This document shows positions 9,367 through 17,569 of a stretch of DNA of 64,000 nucleotides, piece after piece (position 1 is the stretch's first letter; each line of letters begins with the position of its first letter). The notes beneath the pieces were generated by a model, which was given only the letters and a program-made list of their open reading frames with translations, was not told the origin of the DNA and did no database searches. Both the position numbers and the translations under genes were made by a program. Origin of the DNA: Lentisphaerota bacterium (lineage in GTDB: Bacteria; Verrucomicrobiota; Lentisphaeria; Victivallales; Victivallaceae); the NCBI GenBank assembly GCA_015061525.1, contig SUWK01000001.1, positions 62,001 to 126,000 of the forward strand, written 5' to 3'.

Positions 9367-9754
9367 TTTCTTTGATTTCCACCCGGGTTATAAACATCCG
9401 GCAGGTGAAGAAACGAATGCGGACAAACTTGTTTTTAAATTGATAAAGGAATGTAAATGTCGGTGTTTCCGTGTCCAGACCGTCAATCGTTGCATCGCGA
9501 AAATGGAACAATTTATCAACAGTGGAAGTTTCTCTGGTATAATGGAGGTCAACTTTGGAAATCAACTCTTTAACTGCCTGATATTTTTTTTCGGTATTAG
9601 AAGGCAGTTTCGGATCTTTGATCACCTTGATAAGATCAGCGTATTGTTCAAAAACTTCAAGATCTTCCGACGGCAGTTTTTCTTTTGCGGTAAAACATCC
9701 GGACAGAATCAATGCAGCCAACAGAGAAACGGCGATTGTAAAAAATGTTTTCAT
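9359..9754 (-). CDS. Small predicted lipoprotein, unknown function
   Basis: 131 aa with a type II signal peptide: FFTIAVSLLAALILSGC, where the LSGC lipobox places the lipidated Cys near residue 20. The mature part is charged and contains no domain I recognise (KLPSEDLEVFEQYADLIK, later DATIDGLDTETPTFTFLY). It precedes tadA with an 8-nt overlap and lies just downstream of the tRNA-Gly gene. Confidence 0.7.
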   Translation of the reverse strand: MKTFFTIAVSLLAALILSGCFTAKEKLPSEDLEVFEQYADLIKVIKDPKLPSNTEKKYQAVKELISKVDLHYTRETSTVDKLFHFRDATIDGLDTETPTFTFLYQFKNKFVRIRFFTCRMFITRVEIKENE

Positions 9755-9785
9755 TGCAGTTCCCGGAGTAAACGTTTTGTAAAAA

Positions 9786-9859
9786 TGGAGCGGGTGACCG
9801 GAGTCGAACCGGCGTCGCCAGCTTGGGAAGCTGGAGCATAACCGTTTTGCTACACCCGC
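9786..9859 (-). tRNA. tRNA-Gly (anticodon CCC)
   Basis: 74-nt cloverleaf including an encoded 3' CCA (9786-9788). The acceptor arm GCGGGTG pairs with CACCCGC, with discriminator T. The anticodon arm is CCAGC-TTCCCAA-GCTGG, giving anticodon CCC, and the T loop is GGTTCGACTCC. It reads GGG codons. A clear promoter lies immediately upstream. Confidence 0.95.
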
Positions 9860-9871
9860 AATACTCTATTT

Positions 9872-9899
9872 AATATAACGCCGCATTTTCACTTGTCAA
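9872..9899 (-). promoter_or_regulatory. Promoter of tRNA-Gly
   Basis: On the minus strand TTGACA (9894-9899), 16-bp spacer, TATATT (9872-9877), then 12 nt to the tRNA 5' end. The -35 box sits in the loop of the hairpin at 9879-9913 and shares a 16-bp block with the SRP RNA promoter. Confidence 0.8.
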
Positions 9900-9913
9900 G
9901 CAAAAATGCGGCG
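9879..9913 (-). terminator. Hairpin downstream of htpX (likely terminator)
   Basis: Perfect 11-bp stem CGCCGCATTTT / AAAATGCGGCG with a 13-nt loop, 30 nt after the htpX stop. The sequence after the stem on the minus strand is TTATATTAAAT, a poor U tract, so termination may be weak. The loop and one arm are shared with the tRNA-Gly promoter. Confidence 0.6.
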
Positions 9914-9942
9914 AAGTTAAGAAAAAAAACGTTTTTCCGGAG

Positions 9943-10896
9943 TCAATACATATTACGCAATCTGGCAATACGCTCATGAATTGGCGGATGAGTGGCAAAT
10001 AATTCATTGACATCCGGAAAATGAATATACATCGCCGCCAGTTGTTTGCTGCCCAGAGATTCAACTTCTGCTTTGGAATACCGGGTGTCATTGGCAAGTT
10101 TTTCCAAAGCACTTGCCAAACCTTCGTTGTAACTGCATAAACGCACCGCCACTGCATCAGCAGCATATTCCCGCTGGCGGGAGATCGCCGATTGCAGCAA
10201 TGCTCCGAAAAGCATCGTCAGCGGTCTGATAAGCATGACTACGAGCAGCAGTACGATAACAGCTGCACCGCCGCCGTTATCCCGGTCACGTTTACGGTTG
10301 TTTCCACCGTAGATCAATTCTGCAAATCCAAGCTGTTCGATGATAATGACGATAATCAGCAGTGCACTGATCAAACCTACCACCAGCTGATTAAGCATGA
10401 TGTCACGATGAATGATATGACCGAATTCATGGGCGAGTACTCCTTCAAGCTGCTGATCATCCATTTCATCAAGCAGTCCCCGGGTGACCCCGATGAAGGC
10501 ACTGTCTTCGCTCATACCGGAAGCAAATGCATTGGCGACCGGAGTTTCCAGAATGTACAGATCCGGAACCCGTTTTAATCCTGCTGATACAGCCAGTCCC
10601 TGAGCCAGATGCAGCAAACGGCGTTCTCTCAAATCGTCCGGATTAATCTCTCTGCCGTGTGCCATGGAAAGAATGATAAACTTTGCCGTAAGAATCTGCA
10701 GCGGCAAAACCACTGCAACAATTACCGCTCCGATGATCATTCCCAACTCAACATCACCGAGCAATTCACCGAGATAGTACGATGCTCCAAGCACCGCTGC
10801 AACCACGATGCCGACCAGAATGAAACTTTTGATAAAATTTTTCCGCACCTCTTCCGAGGCGATAAGCGGTGTGGAAAGGTTGAATTGCTGATCCAT
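9943..10896 (-). CDS. htpX: Membrane-bound M48 zinc metalloprotease, HtpX-like
   Basis: Integral membrane protease for quality control of membrane proteins. HEFGH (zinc motif, in VLAHEFGHIIHRD) is present, with a third ligand in REYAADAVAV. Two hydrophobic segments at the N-terminus and two after the HEFGH region place the active site at the cytoplasmic face. I chose ATG 10896, preceded by GGAGA at good spacing, rather than a TTG at 10914. It lies directly downstream of lemA, a common HtpX/LemA pairing. Confidence 0.9.
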   Translation of the reverse strand: MDQQFNLSTPLIASEEVRKNFIKSFILVGIVVAAVLGASYYLGELLGDVELGMIIGAVIVAVVLPLQILTAKFIILSMAHGREINPDDLRERRLLHLAQGLAVSAGLKRVPDLYILETPVANAFASGMSEDSAFIGVTRGLLDEMDDQQLEGVLAHEFGHIIHRDIMLNQLVVGLISALLIIVIIIEQLGFAELIYGGNNRKRDRDNGGGAAVIVLLLVVMLIRPLTMLFGALLQSAISRQREYAADAVAVRLCSYNEGLASALEKLANDTRYSKAEVESLGSKQLAAMYIHFPDVNELFATHPPIHERIARLRNMY

Positions 10897-10910
10897 AGAA
10901 ATTCTCCGGA

Positions 10911-11474
10911 TCAAAGTTTGCTTATCCGCATATTGTCGGCATCATCTCTTGCCTGTGCGGAGATTTCAAACATTTCTTCTGATTTGAGATGCATCATCCC
11001 GGATACGATACTGGCAGGGAACATGATGATCTCGGCGTTGAATTTGGCAACAGTCATGTTATAACGGTTTCTGGCGTAGGTGATTTTATCTTCGCAGTCG
11101 CGGATATCCTCCATCAATTTCAAAAATGACTGATTGGTTCCCAGGGCCGGATAACTTTCCGCAGTTGCCCGTATTGCGGGCAGCATTGATGAGATTTTGT
11201 CATTGGCTGCGATCGCCTCTGCACGGTTGCCGCTGACCAGTCCGCTGCGGGCTGCGGTCAAATCAGTCAGAACTCTGGTTTCAAAATCGATCTGCATTTT
11301 CAACGTATCCACCAGATTCGGGATAATATTTGCTTTGCGTTTCAGCTGCACATCAATGCCGCTCCATGCTTCCTGAATGGCGACCTGCAGTCTGCGGAAC
11401 ATATTCATGGTGCTGATCCACCACAAAATGATGATTACGGCGACAGCGATTGTAATAATAAGACCCCAACTCAT
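10911..11474 (-). CDS. lemA: LemA family protein
   Basis: 187-aa membrane-anchored protein. The N-terminal transmembrane helix (MSWGLIITIAVAVIIILWW) is followed by the family hallmark region NMFRRLQVAIQEAWSGIDVQLKRK and then long helices. LemA proteins are exposed to the periplasm; the exact function is not settled. AAGGAGG precedes the ATG. The pair with htpX is expected to be one operon. Confidence 0.9.
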   Translation of the reverse strand: MSWGLIITIAVAVIIILWWISTMNMFRRLQVAIQEAWSGIDVQLKRKANIIPNLVDTLKMQIDFETRVLTDLTAARSGLVSGNRAEAIAANDKISSMLPAIRATAESYPALGTNQSFLKLMEDIRDCEDKITYARNRYNMTVAKFNAEIIMFPASIVSGMMHLKSEEMFEISAQARDDADNMRISKL

Positions 11475-11570
11475 ATTGAATCCTCCTTATGTTTTATGGT
11501 TTGCGGGTTACTCTGCTGTAAATATACCGTGGTTATCCGTCATTTTCAAGGAGGTTTATCATTTTTGTAC

Positions 11571-11598
11571 TTGAAAAGAGCCAAAAGGATACTATATT
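11571..11598 (+). promoter_or_regulatory. Promoter of the DUF362 gene
   Basis: TTGAAA (11571-11576), 16-bp spacer, TATATT (11593-11598), followed by AAGGAT as ribosome-binding site before ATG 11630. Confidence 0.6.
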
Positions 11599-11629
11599 TT
11601 GAAAAACGATCATGATAAGGATATTTTTT

Positions 11630-12676
11630 ATGAAAAGTACAGTTTATTTTTGTCCTCTGCCTCCAAAGAGCAGCAATGCAGAACGGTCAGCTGCCGGCAG
11701 AAAAGTTGTTGAAAGGTTGCTGAATGATTCCGGCATGATGCTTGAAAGTGATATACCGCTGAAAGTTCATTTCGGAGAAAGGGGCAACCGCACTTACCTC
11801 AAACCGGAAATTTACGATCCATTGATCGATCTGCTGGAAAGCCGGAACGTCAACTGCTGTTTTTCAGAAACCAGTGTACTGTACGGCGGAGAACGTTTTT
11901 CTGCGGAAAAACATAAAAAACTGGCTCTTTCGCATGGTTTTTCCCGCATTCCAGTGGAGATTGCTGACGGCGCAAATGGCGAACTTGCCGGTTTGGTGGA
12001 TATTCCGGAGGGAAAACATTTCTCAACCGCTGCGATCGCTGAAAAACTTTTCAATGCAAAACAGGTGATCGTCGTATCGCATTTCAAAGGGCATTTCCTT
12101 GCCGGGTTCGGAGGGGCATTGAAACAGCTTTCCATGGGATTTGCTGCAAAAGGCGGCAAGATGGCAATGCATTTGAGTGTTACTCCGAAGATCCGTTCAT
12201 GGAAATGCAAACGCTGTAAACTGTGTCTGACCCGCTGCAATGCCGAAGCGATAACTATCGGGGAAAAAGTGATGATAGATCAGGAAAAATGTGTGGGATG
12301 CGGAGCATGTTTTTCCATTTGTCCCAGCCGGGCCATCAGTGTCTTTTCTTTTGCCGGATTGAAAAATATGCTCTTCGGGAAACAGCTTTTCCGGGAGAAA
12401 CTGATGGAATACGCTCTTGCTTCACATCGGGGAAAGAATAATATCTATATCAATTTTGCGGTTGATGTAACCTGCGGTTGTGATTGTGAACCGCGGCGCA
12501 TGTCGCCATGTATTCCGGATATCGGAGTATTTGCTTCTCTTGATCCGGTGGCTGTTGATCATGCCTGTTATACCGCTGCCGCAAAAAGCGGTAAAAAGTT
12601 CAAGGGATTTGAGCAGTTGGGTTATGCAGAAAAACTTGGTATCGGTTCCTGCTCTTACACGGTTGAAGAGATATGA
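11630..12676 (+). CDS. DUF362 domain protein with two 4Fe-4S motifs
   Basis: 348-aa predicted cytoplasmic iron-sulfur protein. The N-terminal two thirds match the DUF362 layout (VHFGERGNRTYLKPE, then VSHFKGHFLAGFGGALKQLSMG). A ferredoxin-like insert carries CKRCKLCLTRC near residue 192 and CVGCGACFSICP near 220. The C-terminal part has a Cys-containing CGCDCEP segment and VASLDPVAVDHACY-like sequence typical of the family. The function of DUF362 proteins is unknown; an electron-transfer role is inferred. ATG 11630 has AAGGAT upstream. It overlaps the next gene by 4 nt. Confidence 0.85.
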   Translation: MKSTVYFCPLPPKSSNAERSAAGRKVVERLLNDSGMMLESDIPLKVHFGERGNRTYLKPEIYDPLIDLLESRNVNCCFSETSVLYGGERFSAEKHKKLALSHGFSRIPVEIADGANGELAGLVDIPEGKHFSTAAIAEKLFNAKQVIVVSHFKGHFLAGFGGALKQLSMGFAAKGGKMAMHLSVTPKIRSWKCKRCKLCLTRCNAEAITIGEKVMIDQEKCVGCGACFSICPSRAISVFSFAGLKNMLFGKQLFREKLMEYALASHRGKNNIYINFAVDVTCGCDCEPRRMSPCIPDIGVFASLDPVAVDHACYTAAAKSGKKFKGFEQLGYAEKLGIGSCSYTVEEI

Positions 12677-13338
12677 AAGAAGATATCCAAGTCTGGCGCA
12701 CCAACCGTCCCCGGGATTTTCTCCGTAACGGCAAATCCGTGACCGTTCCGGAAAGCTGGGTGTTTGTTCCTTCCGGTGATCCGGGGTTGACCAGGCGGTT
12801 GAAAAGTACTGCCGAATGCTGGAGCGTGGTACACAAACGCAAAAACCGTATAGAATCTCTCGGTATCTGGTGCGATGGAACCGTGGTGGAAAAAGTCAAA
12901 GCTGATTTGACAGAAGAACGGAATAATCCGGCTTACCTGCGGAAACTTGAACTTGCCCGGCAGGCGAGGATCGCCAAACAGGATGCCTATGTCGTTGAGT
13001 TCCGTCAGGCAGTGGTGGATTTTTTGAATTTTGCTCCGTGTTACGAGGAATTGGCATGGGATCTTGCCGATGCGGTGACGGATCAGGCGGTTCCGGTCGG
13101 CAGCGGTACGGTGGCAAGGACGGAACGTATTCCGCTGGCATCCCGTGCGGAAGCTGCTGTGATCGCCTGGATGCGGCATCAGACCACCGGATACGATCAC
13201 ATGTCCATTGCCCGCATCAAAGGCGAACGGCGGGCCGTCCGCAGGGAGCTTGCTGGAATATCCCGGGAAATATTGGAAGTATACCGGGCCGGAAAACCTG
13301 CTCCGGAAAATTGTCCGCTCAAAGCGGCTTTAAGTTAA
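12673..13338 (+). CDS. DUF2293 domain protein
   Basis: 221-aa basic protein. The C-terminal half (ARTERIPLASRAEAAVIAWM then HQTTGYDHM and IKGERRAVRRELA) matches the DUF2293 pattern. The N-terminal part (VPESWVFVPSGDPGLTRRLK) is typical of the longer bacterial versions. No enzymatic function is known to me. The basic conserved C-terminus would suit nucleic-acid contact, which is inference only. It starts by ATGA overlap with the DUF362 gene. Confidence 0.78.
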   Translation: MKEDIQVWRTNRPRDFLRNGKSVTVPESWVFVPSGDPGLTRRLKSTAECWSVVHKRKNRIESLGIWCDGTVVEKVKADLTEERNNPAYLRKLELARQARIAKQDAYVVEFRQAVVDFLNFAPCYEELAWDLADAVTDQAVPVGSGTVARTERIPLASRAEAAVIAWMRHQTTGYDHMSIARIKGERRAVRRELAGISREILEVYRAGKPAPENCPLKAALS

Positions 13339-13357
13339 AAATGGAGAACTTTTAACA

Positions 13358-13765
13358 ATGAATATACTGGTTATCGACGGGCAGGGCGGAGGAATCGGCC
13401 AGCAGCTGGTATCCCAAATAAAGAAAAACTTTCCGCAAGTATCGTTGACTGCTGTCGGGACTAATACGCTCGCGACAACAGCCATGCTCAAAGCCGGTGC
13501 CGACATCGGGGCGACCGGGGAAAACGCGGTCATCGTTGCATGCCGCAAAGCAAACGTAATCATTGGACCGGTCGGTATCGTTATCGCTGATTCACTCTGC
13601 GGAGAAATAACTCCTGCTATGGCTGTCGCAGTTGCTCAAGCGGATGCAAAACGCATTTTGCTGCCATTCAATCATTGTGATAATATTATTGTCGGTGTCA
13701 CAGACTATACGATCGGTAAACTTTTGCTGATGACTGTTACTGAGATAAAAAATCTGCTGTCCTGA
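13358..13765 (+). CDS. DUF3842 family protein
   Basis: 135-aa protein beginning MNILVIDGQGGGIGQQLV, a Rossmann-like glycine-rich start characteristic of DUF3842. It continues with VGTNTLATTAMLKAGAD and the GPVGIVIADSLCGEITP block, which are also recognisable in that family. Function is not established; the glycine-rich loop suggests nucleotide binding. It follows the DUF2293 gene by 19 nt. Confidence 0.8.
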   Translation: MNILVIDGQGGGIGQQLVSQIKKNFPQVSLTAVGTNTLATTAMLKAGADIGATGENAVIVACRKANVIIGPVGIVIADSLCGEITPAMAVAVAQADAKRILLPFNHCDNIIVGVTDYTIGKLLLMTVTEIKNLLS

Positions 13766-13776
13766 AAAATATCTGC

Positions 13777-13805
13777 TTGATTTTTTATTTCTGCAGTGGT
13801 ATATT
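13777..13805 (+). promoter_or_regulatory. Promoter upstream of the triple-signal pseudopilin gene
   Basis: TTGATT (13777-13782), 17-bp spacer, TATATT (13800-13805). It implies a 5' untranslated leader of about 120 nt before ATG 13932. Confidence 0.55.
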
Positions 13806-13894
13806 ATGAAATTGTCCCGCTTCAGACAGAAGTTTGATTTGGCAATGCAGAAGCATTATCTCCGGGAATCTTTATTTATTGTTATTTACTTTTT

Positions 13895-13917
13895 TGTATC
13901 ATGAAGATACATTTTTT
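13895..13917 (+). terminator. Possible attenuator in the pseudopilin leader
   Basis: Short hairpin TGTATC-ATGAA-GATACA followed by six T, just before the pseudopilin start. The stem is only 6 bp and AT-rich, so terminator activity is uncertain. Confidence 0.3.
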
Positions 13918-13931
13918 ACCGGAGTATACCA

Positions 13932-15122
13932 ATGTTTTACCCTGAAAATTTTTCATTGGCACGTCATTTTAAAAGCACTGTCTCCAAACGGTCGGCATTT
14001 ACTCTTATTGAGCTGCTGGTCGTCACCTCACAACTCTGCCGTGATTTTTTCAAACGCTTTATTTGTACGGATATGTACGGATATGTACGGAAACATACGG
14101 AGAGTGCCGCGCACAAAAATACGCCGCATCATACTTGCAAAGCAAGTGCTTCATGTTTGCCGCAGGCAAACGCTTCATGCAGCAACGCTGCGCTTCACAC
14201 GGCGGAGCCGTGCTTCATTCGATCAGCGTTCACACTGATCGAGCTATTGGTAAGCAGTGCAGTCTCATCATTGCATCTTTTCGCGCAAAAATTTTTCCGT
14301 ACGGCGGAGCATGATTTATCATCAAAAAGTATCCCGCTTTTTTTGAAAGAGAAAGGGGGCGCGGGGGAAAGGGAAAACTTTTTTTCCCGTGAAAAAAAGT
14401 TTTCCTTGTCCCCCGCACACTCATTTACCTTGATCGAGCTGCTGGTCGTTGTTGCCATCATCGCGATTTTGGCGGCAATACTGCTGCCGGCATTGAATTC
14501 TGCCCGGGAGCGGGGCAGGGGAGCAAGTTGTCTGTCCAATGAAAAACAACTCGCTCAAATATACCGTTTTTACGCAGATGACAACGATGACTATCTGCCC
14601 AGTATGGATAATCTCGGCGGTCAGGGGGTGGTTTCTCCCAAAGAATGGTTGAATGGTATGGTCAAACATTATCTTAACCATGAAAATGCTTCAACCCGTC
14701 CGGCAGAGGTGCTGTTCTGTCCGGCGGAAACTGTTTCCGAAGATATTACAACCAACTACGGATTGAACTATCTGATCGCATCGACCGGTGTCTGTCAGGG
14801 GATCAAGACCGGAAGTTTTTCCTCTCCATCAATTACGGCCATGCTGGTGGAAAACACCGGACATCTCTGTTATTACTGTGATGTGGAAAATCCGGAACAC
14901 ATCCACGCAACCGGCAGTGACTATGGAAAGAACCGGGCAGTATTTTTTCGTCATAACAATACAGCTTCGGCAGCATTCCTTGACTGTCATGTAAAAATGC
15001 TTGCTCCGAAAGAAGTGCCATGCCGGGAATCGTATCCGGAAGCAACCAAAGAAGCATTGAAAAACACCTTTTTCAACATGGGGAAAAAAGATCTTTCCCA
15101 AGCTACTGTCGGCGGACTTTGA
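13932..15122 (+). CDS. Prepilin-type secreted protein with three N-terminal methylation signals
   Basis: 396-aa frame. The mature part is a normal Lentisphaerota-style pseudopilin: [20 protein letters not shown] (motif codons from 14424) followed by [19 protein letters not shown]. Near the C-terminus is a [15 protein letters not shown] segment, an H-X9-D variant of the usual H-X9-DG motif. Upstream in the same frame are two more prepilin signals (FTLIELLVV at 13998 and FTLIELLV at 14229). Neither is followed by a hydrophobic helix; they lead into low-complexity, structured DNA. The working start is uncertain: ATG 13932 gives an abnormally long leader, and the real protein may start later at a non-ATG codon. 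Confidence 0.75.
   Translation: MFYPENFSLARHFKSTVSKRSAFTLIELLVVTSQLCRDFFKRFICTDMYGYVRKHTESAAHKNTPHHTCKASASCLPQANASCSNAALHTAEPCFIRSAFTLIELLVSSAVSSLHLFAQKFFRTAEHDLSSKSIPLFLKEKGGAGERENFFSREKKFSLSPAHSFTLIELLVVVAIIAILAAILLPALNSARERGRGASCLSNEKQLAQIYRFYADDNDDYLPSMDNLGGQGVVSPKEWLNGMVKHYLNHENASTRPAEVLFCPAETVSEDITTNYGLNYLIASTGVCQGIKTGSFSSPSITAMLVENTGHLCYYCDVENPEHIHATGSDYGKNRAVFFRHNNTASAAFLDCHVKMLAPKEVPCRESYPEATKEALKNTFFNMGKKDLSQATVGGL
14064..14093 (+). repeat. Tandem 10-bp repeat (TGTACGGATA)
   Basis: Two exact copies of TGTACGGATA and a third ending AAA, followed by a degraded fourth (CATACGGAGA). It lies within the 5' part of the pseudopilin frame, just before the hairpin array. Confidence 0.85.
14134..14242 (+). 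repeat. Array of small hairpins separated by GCTTCAT
   Basis: Four perfect hairpins, each with a 3-nt loop: CTTGC-AAA-GCAAG (14134), GTTTGCC-GCA-GGCAAAC (14155), GCAGC-AAC-GCTGC (14179), ACGGC-GGA-GCCGT (14199). Each is followed by the spacer (T)GCTTCAT or GCTTCAC. A fifth stem, TCGATCAG / CTGATCGA (14219-14242), overlaps the codons of the second FTLIE signal. Stem sequences differ while the spacers are constant. Confidence 0.9.
14361..14416. repeat. Long hairpin (26-bp stem, 4-nt loop)
   Basis: Left arm 14361-14386 and right arm 14391-14416 pair over 26 positions with two mismatches, around the loop CCGT. It lies immediately before the third prepilin signal in the pseudopilin frame. Confidence 0.9.
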
Positions 15123-15123
15123 A

Positions 15124-17010
15124 TCACTTCTGCCGATCAAGAAAGAACGCAAAAGTAACCAGGTTCCACAGCAGATAACTGAAATCTCTGCCTTCCTGAT
15201 GGAGATCCCAATATTTCTTCAACGTATCTTCACGGATAAATCCATCAGCTGTAAGGCGGGATTTGAAAAGTTTTTCCCACGCCTGAGCTTTCCATGAGTT
15301 CCGCAGCCAGTGCGCCAGAGGCACACCGAAACCGCGTTTCGGACGGTTGAGCAGCTCAGGAGTGATAAATTCCGGGAATGCCGCGCAGAGAATATACTTG
15401 CGCCGTTTTGCCGACAGTTTGTAGTGCATCGGCAATCTGGCTGCAAATTCAACAACTGCGGTATCCAGAAATGGAGAACGTAATTCAAGGGCGTTTGCCT
15501 GCGAGGATATATCAGCTTTGGGCAGAATGTCTCCTGGCAGATAGGTGCGCAGATCCAGTTCACCGAGTTTTTCAACCCGGTCTTTGGAAATCAGCTCCCA
15601 CTCAAGAGAGGTAAAGCACTGCGAAGAATCGTAGTCAATCACCTCTGACAGCTGCGGTCCGAAAAGCTCCTTTTTTACATGCGCCGGACAACGGTCAAGC
15701 AAATTGAAATATCCGACCTTTTCCGGAGAAGCGAACAACTTCATCAACCGTCTTATCCTGCCGGATTTACTGCGTTCTCCGTGTTCGGAAAAAAGCGAGG
15801 CGATCCCATTGAATATCAATTTTCTGGCACTGCGCGGGATCCAGTAGATCTTTTCAGCGTAACGCATGGCAAGATATCTCTCATATCCGGCAAAAATCTC
15901 ATCGGCACCATCACCGCAAAGTGCAACAGAAATTTTTTCTTTGGCAAATTTACTCAACAGATAAAGCGGAATGGAGGATGCATCGGCAAATGGTTCTCCG
16001 AAGTGCCGCGAAAGCATTTCTGCAACTGAAAAGTCATCCGCTTTGATCTCCCGTTGATGATGACGCAGGTTGCCGCCGGTGACACCGTTTATTATTTTTG
16101 CCGACTGCACAGCGGCATCCCGCTCATCATATGCCGCTGTAGAAAATGCTGCAGTAAATGTATCACAGGGCGCAGGATAAAGCAGTTTCGCGGCGATCCC
16201 GGTGATGATACATGAATCGACTCCTCCGGAAAGGAAGGTTCCGATCGGAGCATTGGCCGCCAAACGTTTCTCAACAGCTTTTTCAACAAGAGTCCGCAAT
16301 TTTGCAGTTGCAGAATCCATATTCAGAGTACTGTTCTTTATGGAAAAATCAGCTTGCCAGTAACAACGTATGGATATGTGGTTGTTATCCAGATTCAGTT
16401 CCAGTATATGCCCGGGAGGGAGTTTACGGACATTGCGGTAGATCGTATCCGGCTGCGGAACATATTGCAATGAGAGAAAATTACTGACAGATTCCTTGTC
16501 TAATGCAGTCGGAAACCCCGGATATTGTTCCAGCGCAGCGAATTCACTGGCAAAAACCAGCGTTTTACCATCCATAAAATATAACAGCGGCTTCTGCCCC
16601 AGACGGTCACGGCCGAGAATAACTTTGTGTCTCACCTGATCGTAAACTGCAAATGTAAAAGAACCGTCCAACTGATTGACACACTCTCTGCCGTAACTTT
16701 CATATAGATGCAGGAGCAGTTCTGAGTCAGAATGAGTTTTGAAATTATGACCGTTCGCGGCAAGTTTGCTGCGCAATACATGTGCATTGTAAATATTACC
16801 GCTGATGACCGCTGAAAGCTTGTCATCACTTTGCAAAAATGATTCCCCGGAAATATCACCGACAGTTTTCACATTATTACATGCCAGATAAACAGTCGTC
16901 CCATAATAGATGTTTTTGAGTTTCCCCCGATGTTCCAAGCTGGCTGCCATTTTCTCAATGATCGCCGAACCGGGACTCTGCAAATTAACGATACCGGAGA
17001 TTGCTGACAT
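15124..17010 (-). CDS. asnB: Asparagine synthetase (AsnB type) lacking the catalytic Cys2
   Basis: 628-aa two-domain protein: N-terminal class II glutamine amidotransferase fold, then ATP-dependent asparagine synthetase. The PP-loop FLSGGVDS near residue 262 and the ALCGDGADEIFAGYERY block look intact. The N-terminus reads MSAISGIVN where active enzymes read MCGI, so the glutaminase nucleophile is Ser. Glutamine-dependent activity is therefore doubtful; ammonia-dependent synthesis or another acceptor is possible. The gene is convergent with the pseudopilin gene with a 1-nt gap. A TATATT box lies upstream on the minus strand. Confidence 0.88.
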   Translation of the reverse strand: MSAISGIVNLQSPGSAIIEKMAASLEHRGKLKNIYYGTTVYLACNNVKTVGDISGESFLQSDDKLSAVISGNIYNAHVLRSKLAANGHNFKTHSDSELLLHLYESYGRECVNQLDGSFTFAVYDQVRHKVILGRDRLGQKPLLYFMDGKTLVFASEFAALEQYPGFPTALDKESVSNFLSLQYVPQPDTIYRNVRKLPPGHILELNLDNNHISIRCYWQADFSIKNSTLNMDSATAKLRTLVEKAVEKRLAANAPIGTFLSGGVDSCIITGIAAKLLYPAPCDTFTAAFSTAAYDERDAAVQSAKIINGVTGGNLRHHQREIKADDFSVAEMLSRHFGEPFADASSIPLYLLSKFAKEKISVALCGDGADEIFAGYERYLAMRYAEKIYWIPRSARKLIFNGIASLFSEHGERSKSGRIRRLMKLFASPEKVGYFNLLDRCPAHVKKELFGPQLSEVIDYDSSQCFTSLEWELISKDRVEKLGELDLRTYLPGDILPKADISSQANALELRSPFLDTAVVEFAARLPMHYKLSAKRRKYILCAAFPEFITPELLNRPKRGFGVPLAHWLRNSWKAQAWEKLFKSRLTADGFIREDTLKKYWDLHQEGRDFSYLLWNLVTFAFFLDRQK

Positions 17011-17087
17011 GATTAGGTTTGCCCCCTGTTTATTTTGGTCATCTTTAATAATATAGCATCAAAAATAGTTTTTTTCAATTGCCGAAC

Positions 17088-17116
17088 TTGCAAATAAACT
17101 GATTCAGGGGTATATT
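17088..17116 (+). promoter_or_regulatory. Promoter of tsaE
   Basis: TTGCAA (17088-17093), 17-bp spacer, TATATT (17111-17116), about 30 nt before ATG 17147. AGGA serves as ribosome-binding site. Confidence 0.65.
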
Positions 17117-17146
17117 CAATAAAAGTTATACAGGAATTTTTGTTTT

Positions 17147-17569
17147 ATGAAAAAAATAATTTCTCACTCTGAAGCAGAAACAGAAAAAACTGCATTTGAT
17201 TTGGCGCGCACTTTATCACCGGGGACGGTACTGACTCTTAACGGGGATCTCGGTGCTGGAAAAACAGTGTTCGCCCGCGGATTTGCCCGTGGACTCGGAG
17301 TTGGCGAGGCTGTCTCCAGCCCGACTTACACCATCGCCCAAGAGTATTTGCTGCCGGATGGCAAACGGCTATACCATCTTGATCTTTACCGGATTTCATC
17401 TGCCGCTGCCGGGTTGGCTTTCGGGGTAGATGAATTTCTCAACGATCCCAACGCATTTGCACTTGTCGAATGGCCGGAAAGGGTAGGGGATGTCATTCCG
17501 GATTCTGCAATCAGGATATTCATCAGTCATCTCGATGAAAATCAAAGGGAGATATCAATTGATCTTTGA
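17147..17569 (+). CDS. tsaE: tRNA threonylcarbamoyladenosine biosynthesis ATPase TsaE
   Basis: P-loop ATPase that works with TsaB and TsaD in t6A37 tRNA modification. The Walker A is LNGDLGAGKTVFARGFARGL, with SSPTYTIAQEY, HLDLYR and LVEWPER as conserved family motifs. 140 aa, normal length. It overlaps the CPBP protease gene by 11 nt if the TTG start proposed there is right. tsaB and tsaD are not in the window. A GGGTAGGG octamer lies at 17481. Confidence 0.93.
   Translation: MKKIISHSEAETEKTAFDLARTLSPGTVLTLNGDLGAGKTVFARGFARGLGVGEAVSSPTYTIAQEYLLPDGKRLYHLDLYRISSAAAGLAFGVDEFLNDPNAFALVEWPERVGDVIPDSAIRIFISHLDENQREISIDL

Noticed and set aside
14134..14218. CRISPR array
   Set aside because: The spacers are constant and the variable parts are palindromes, the opposite of CRISPR; units are only about 20 bp and no cas genes are present.
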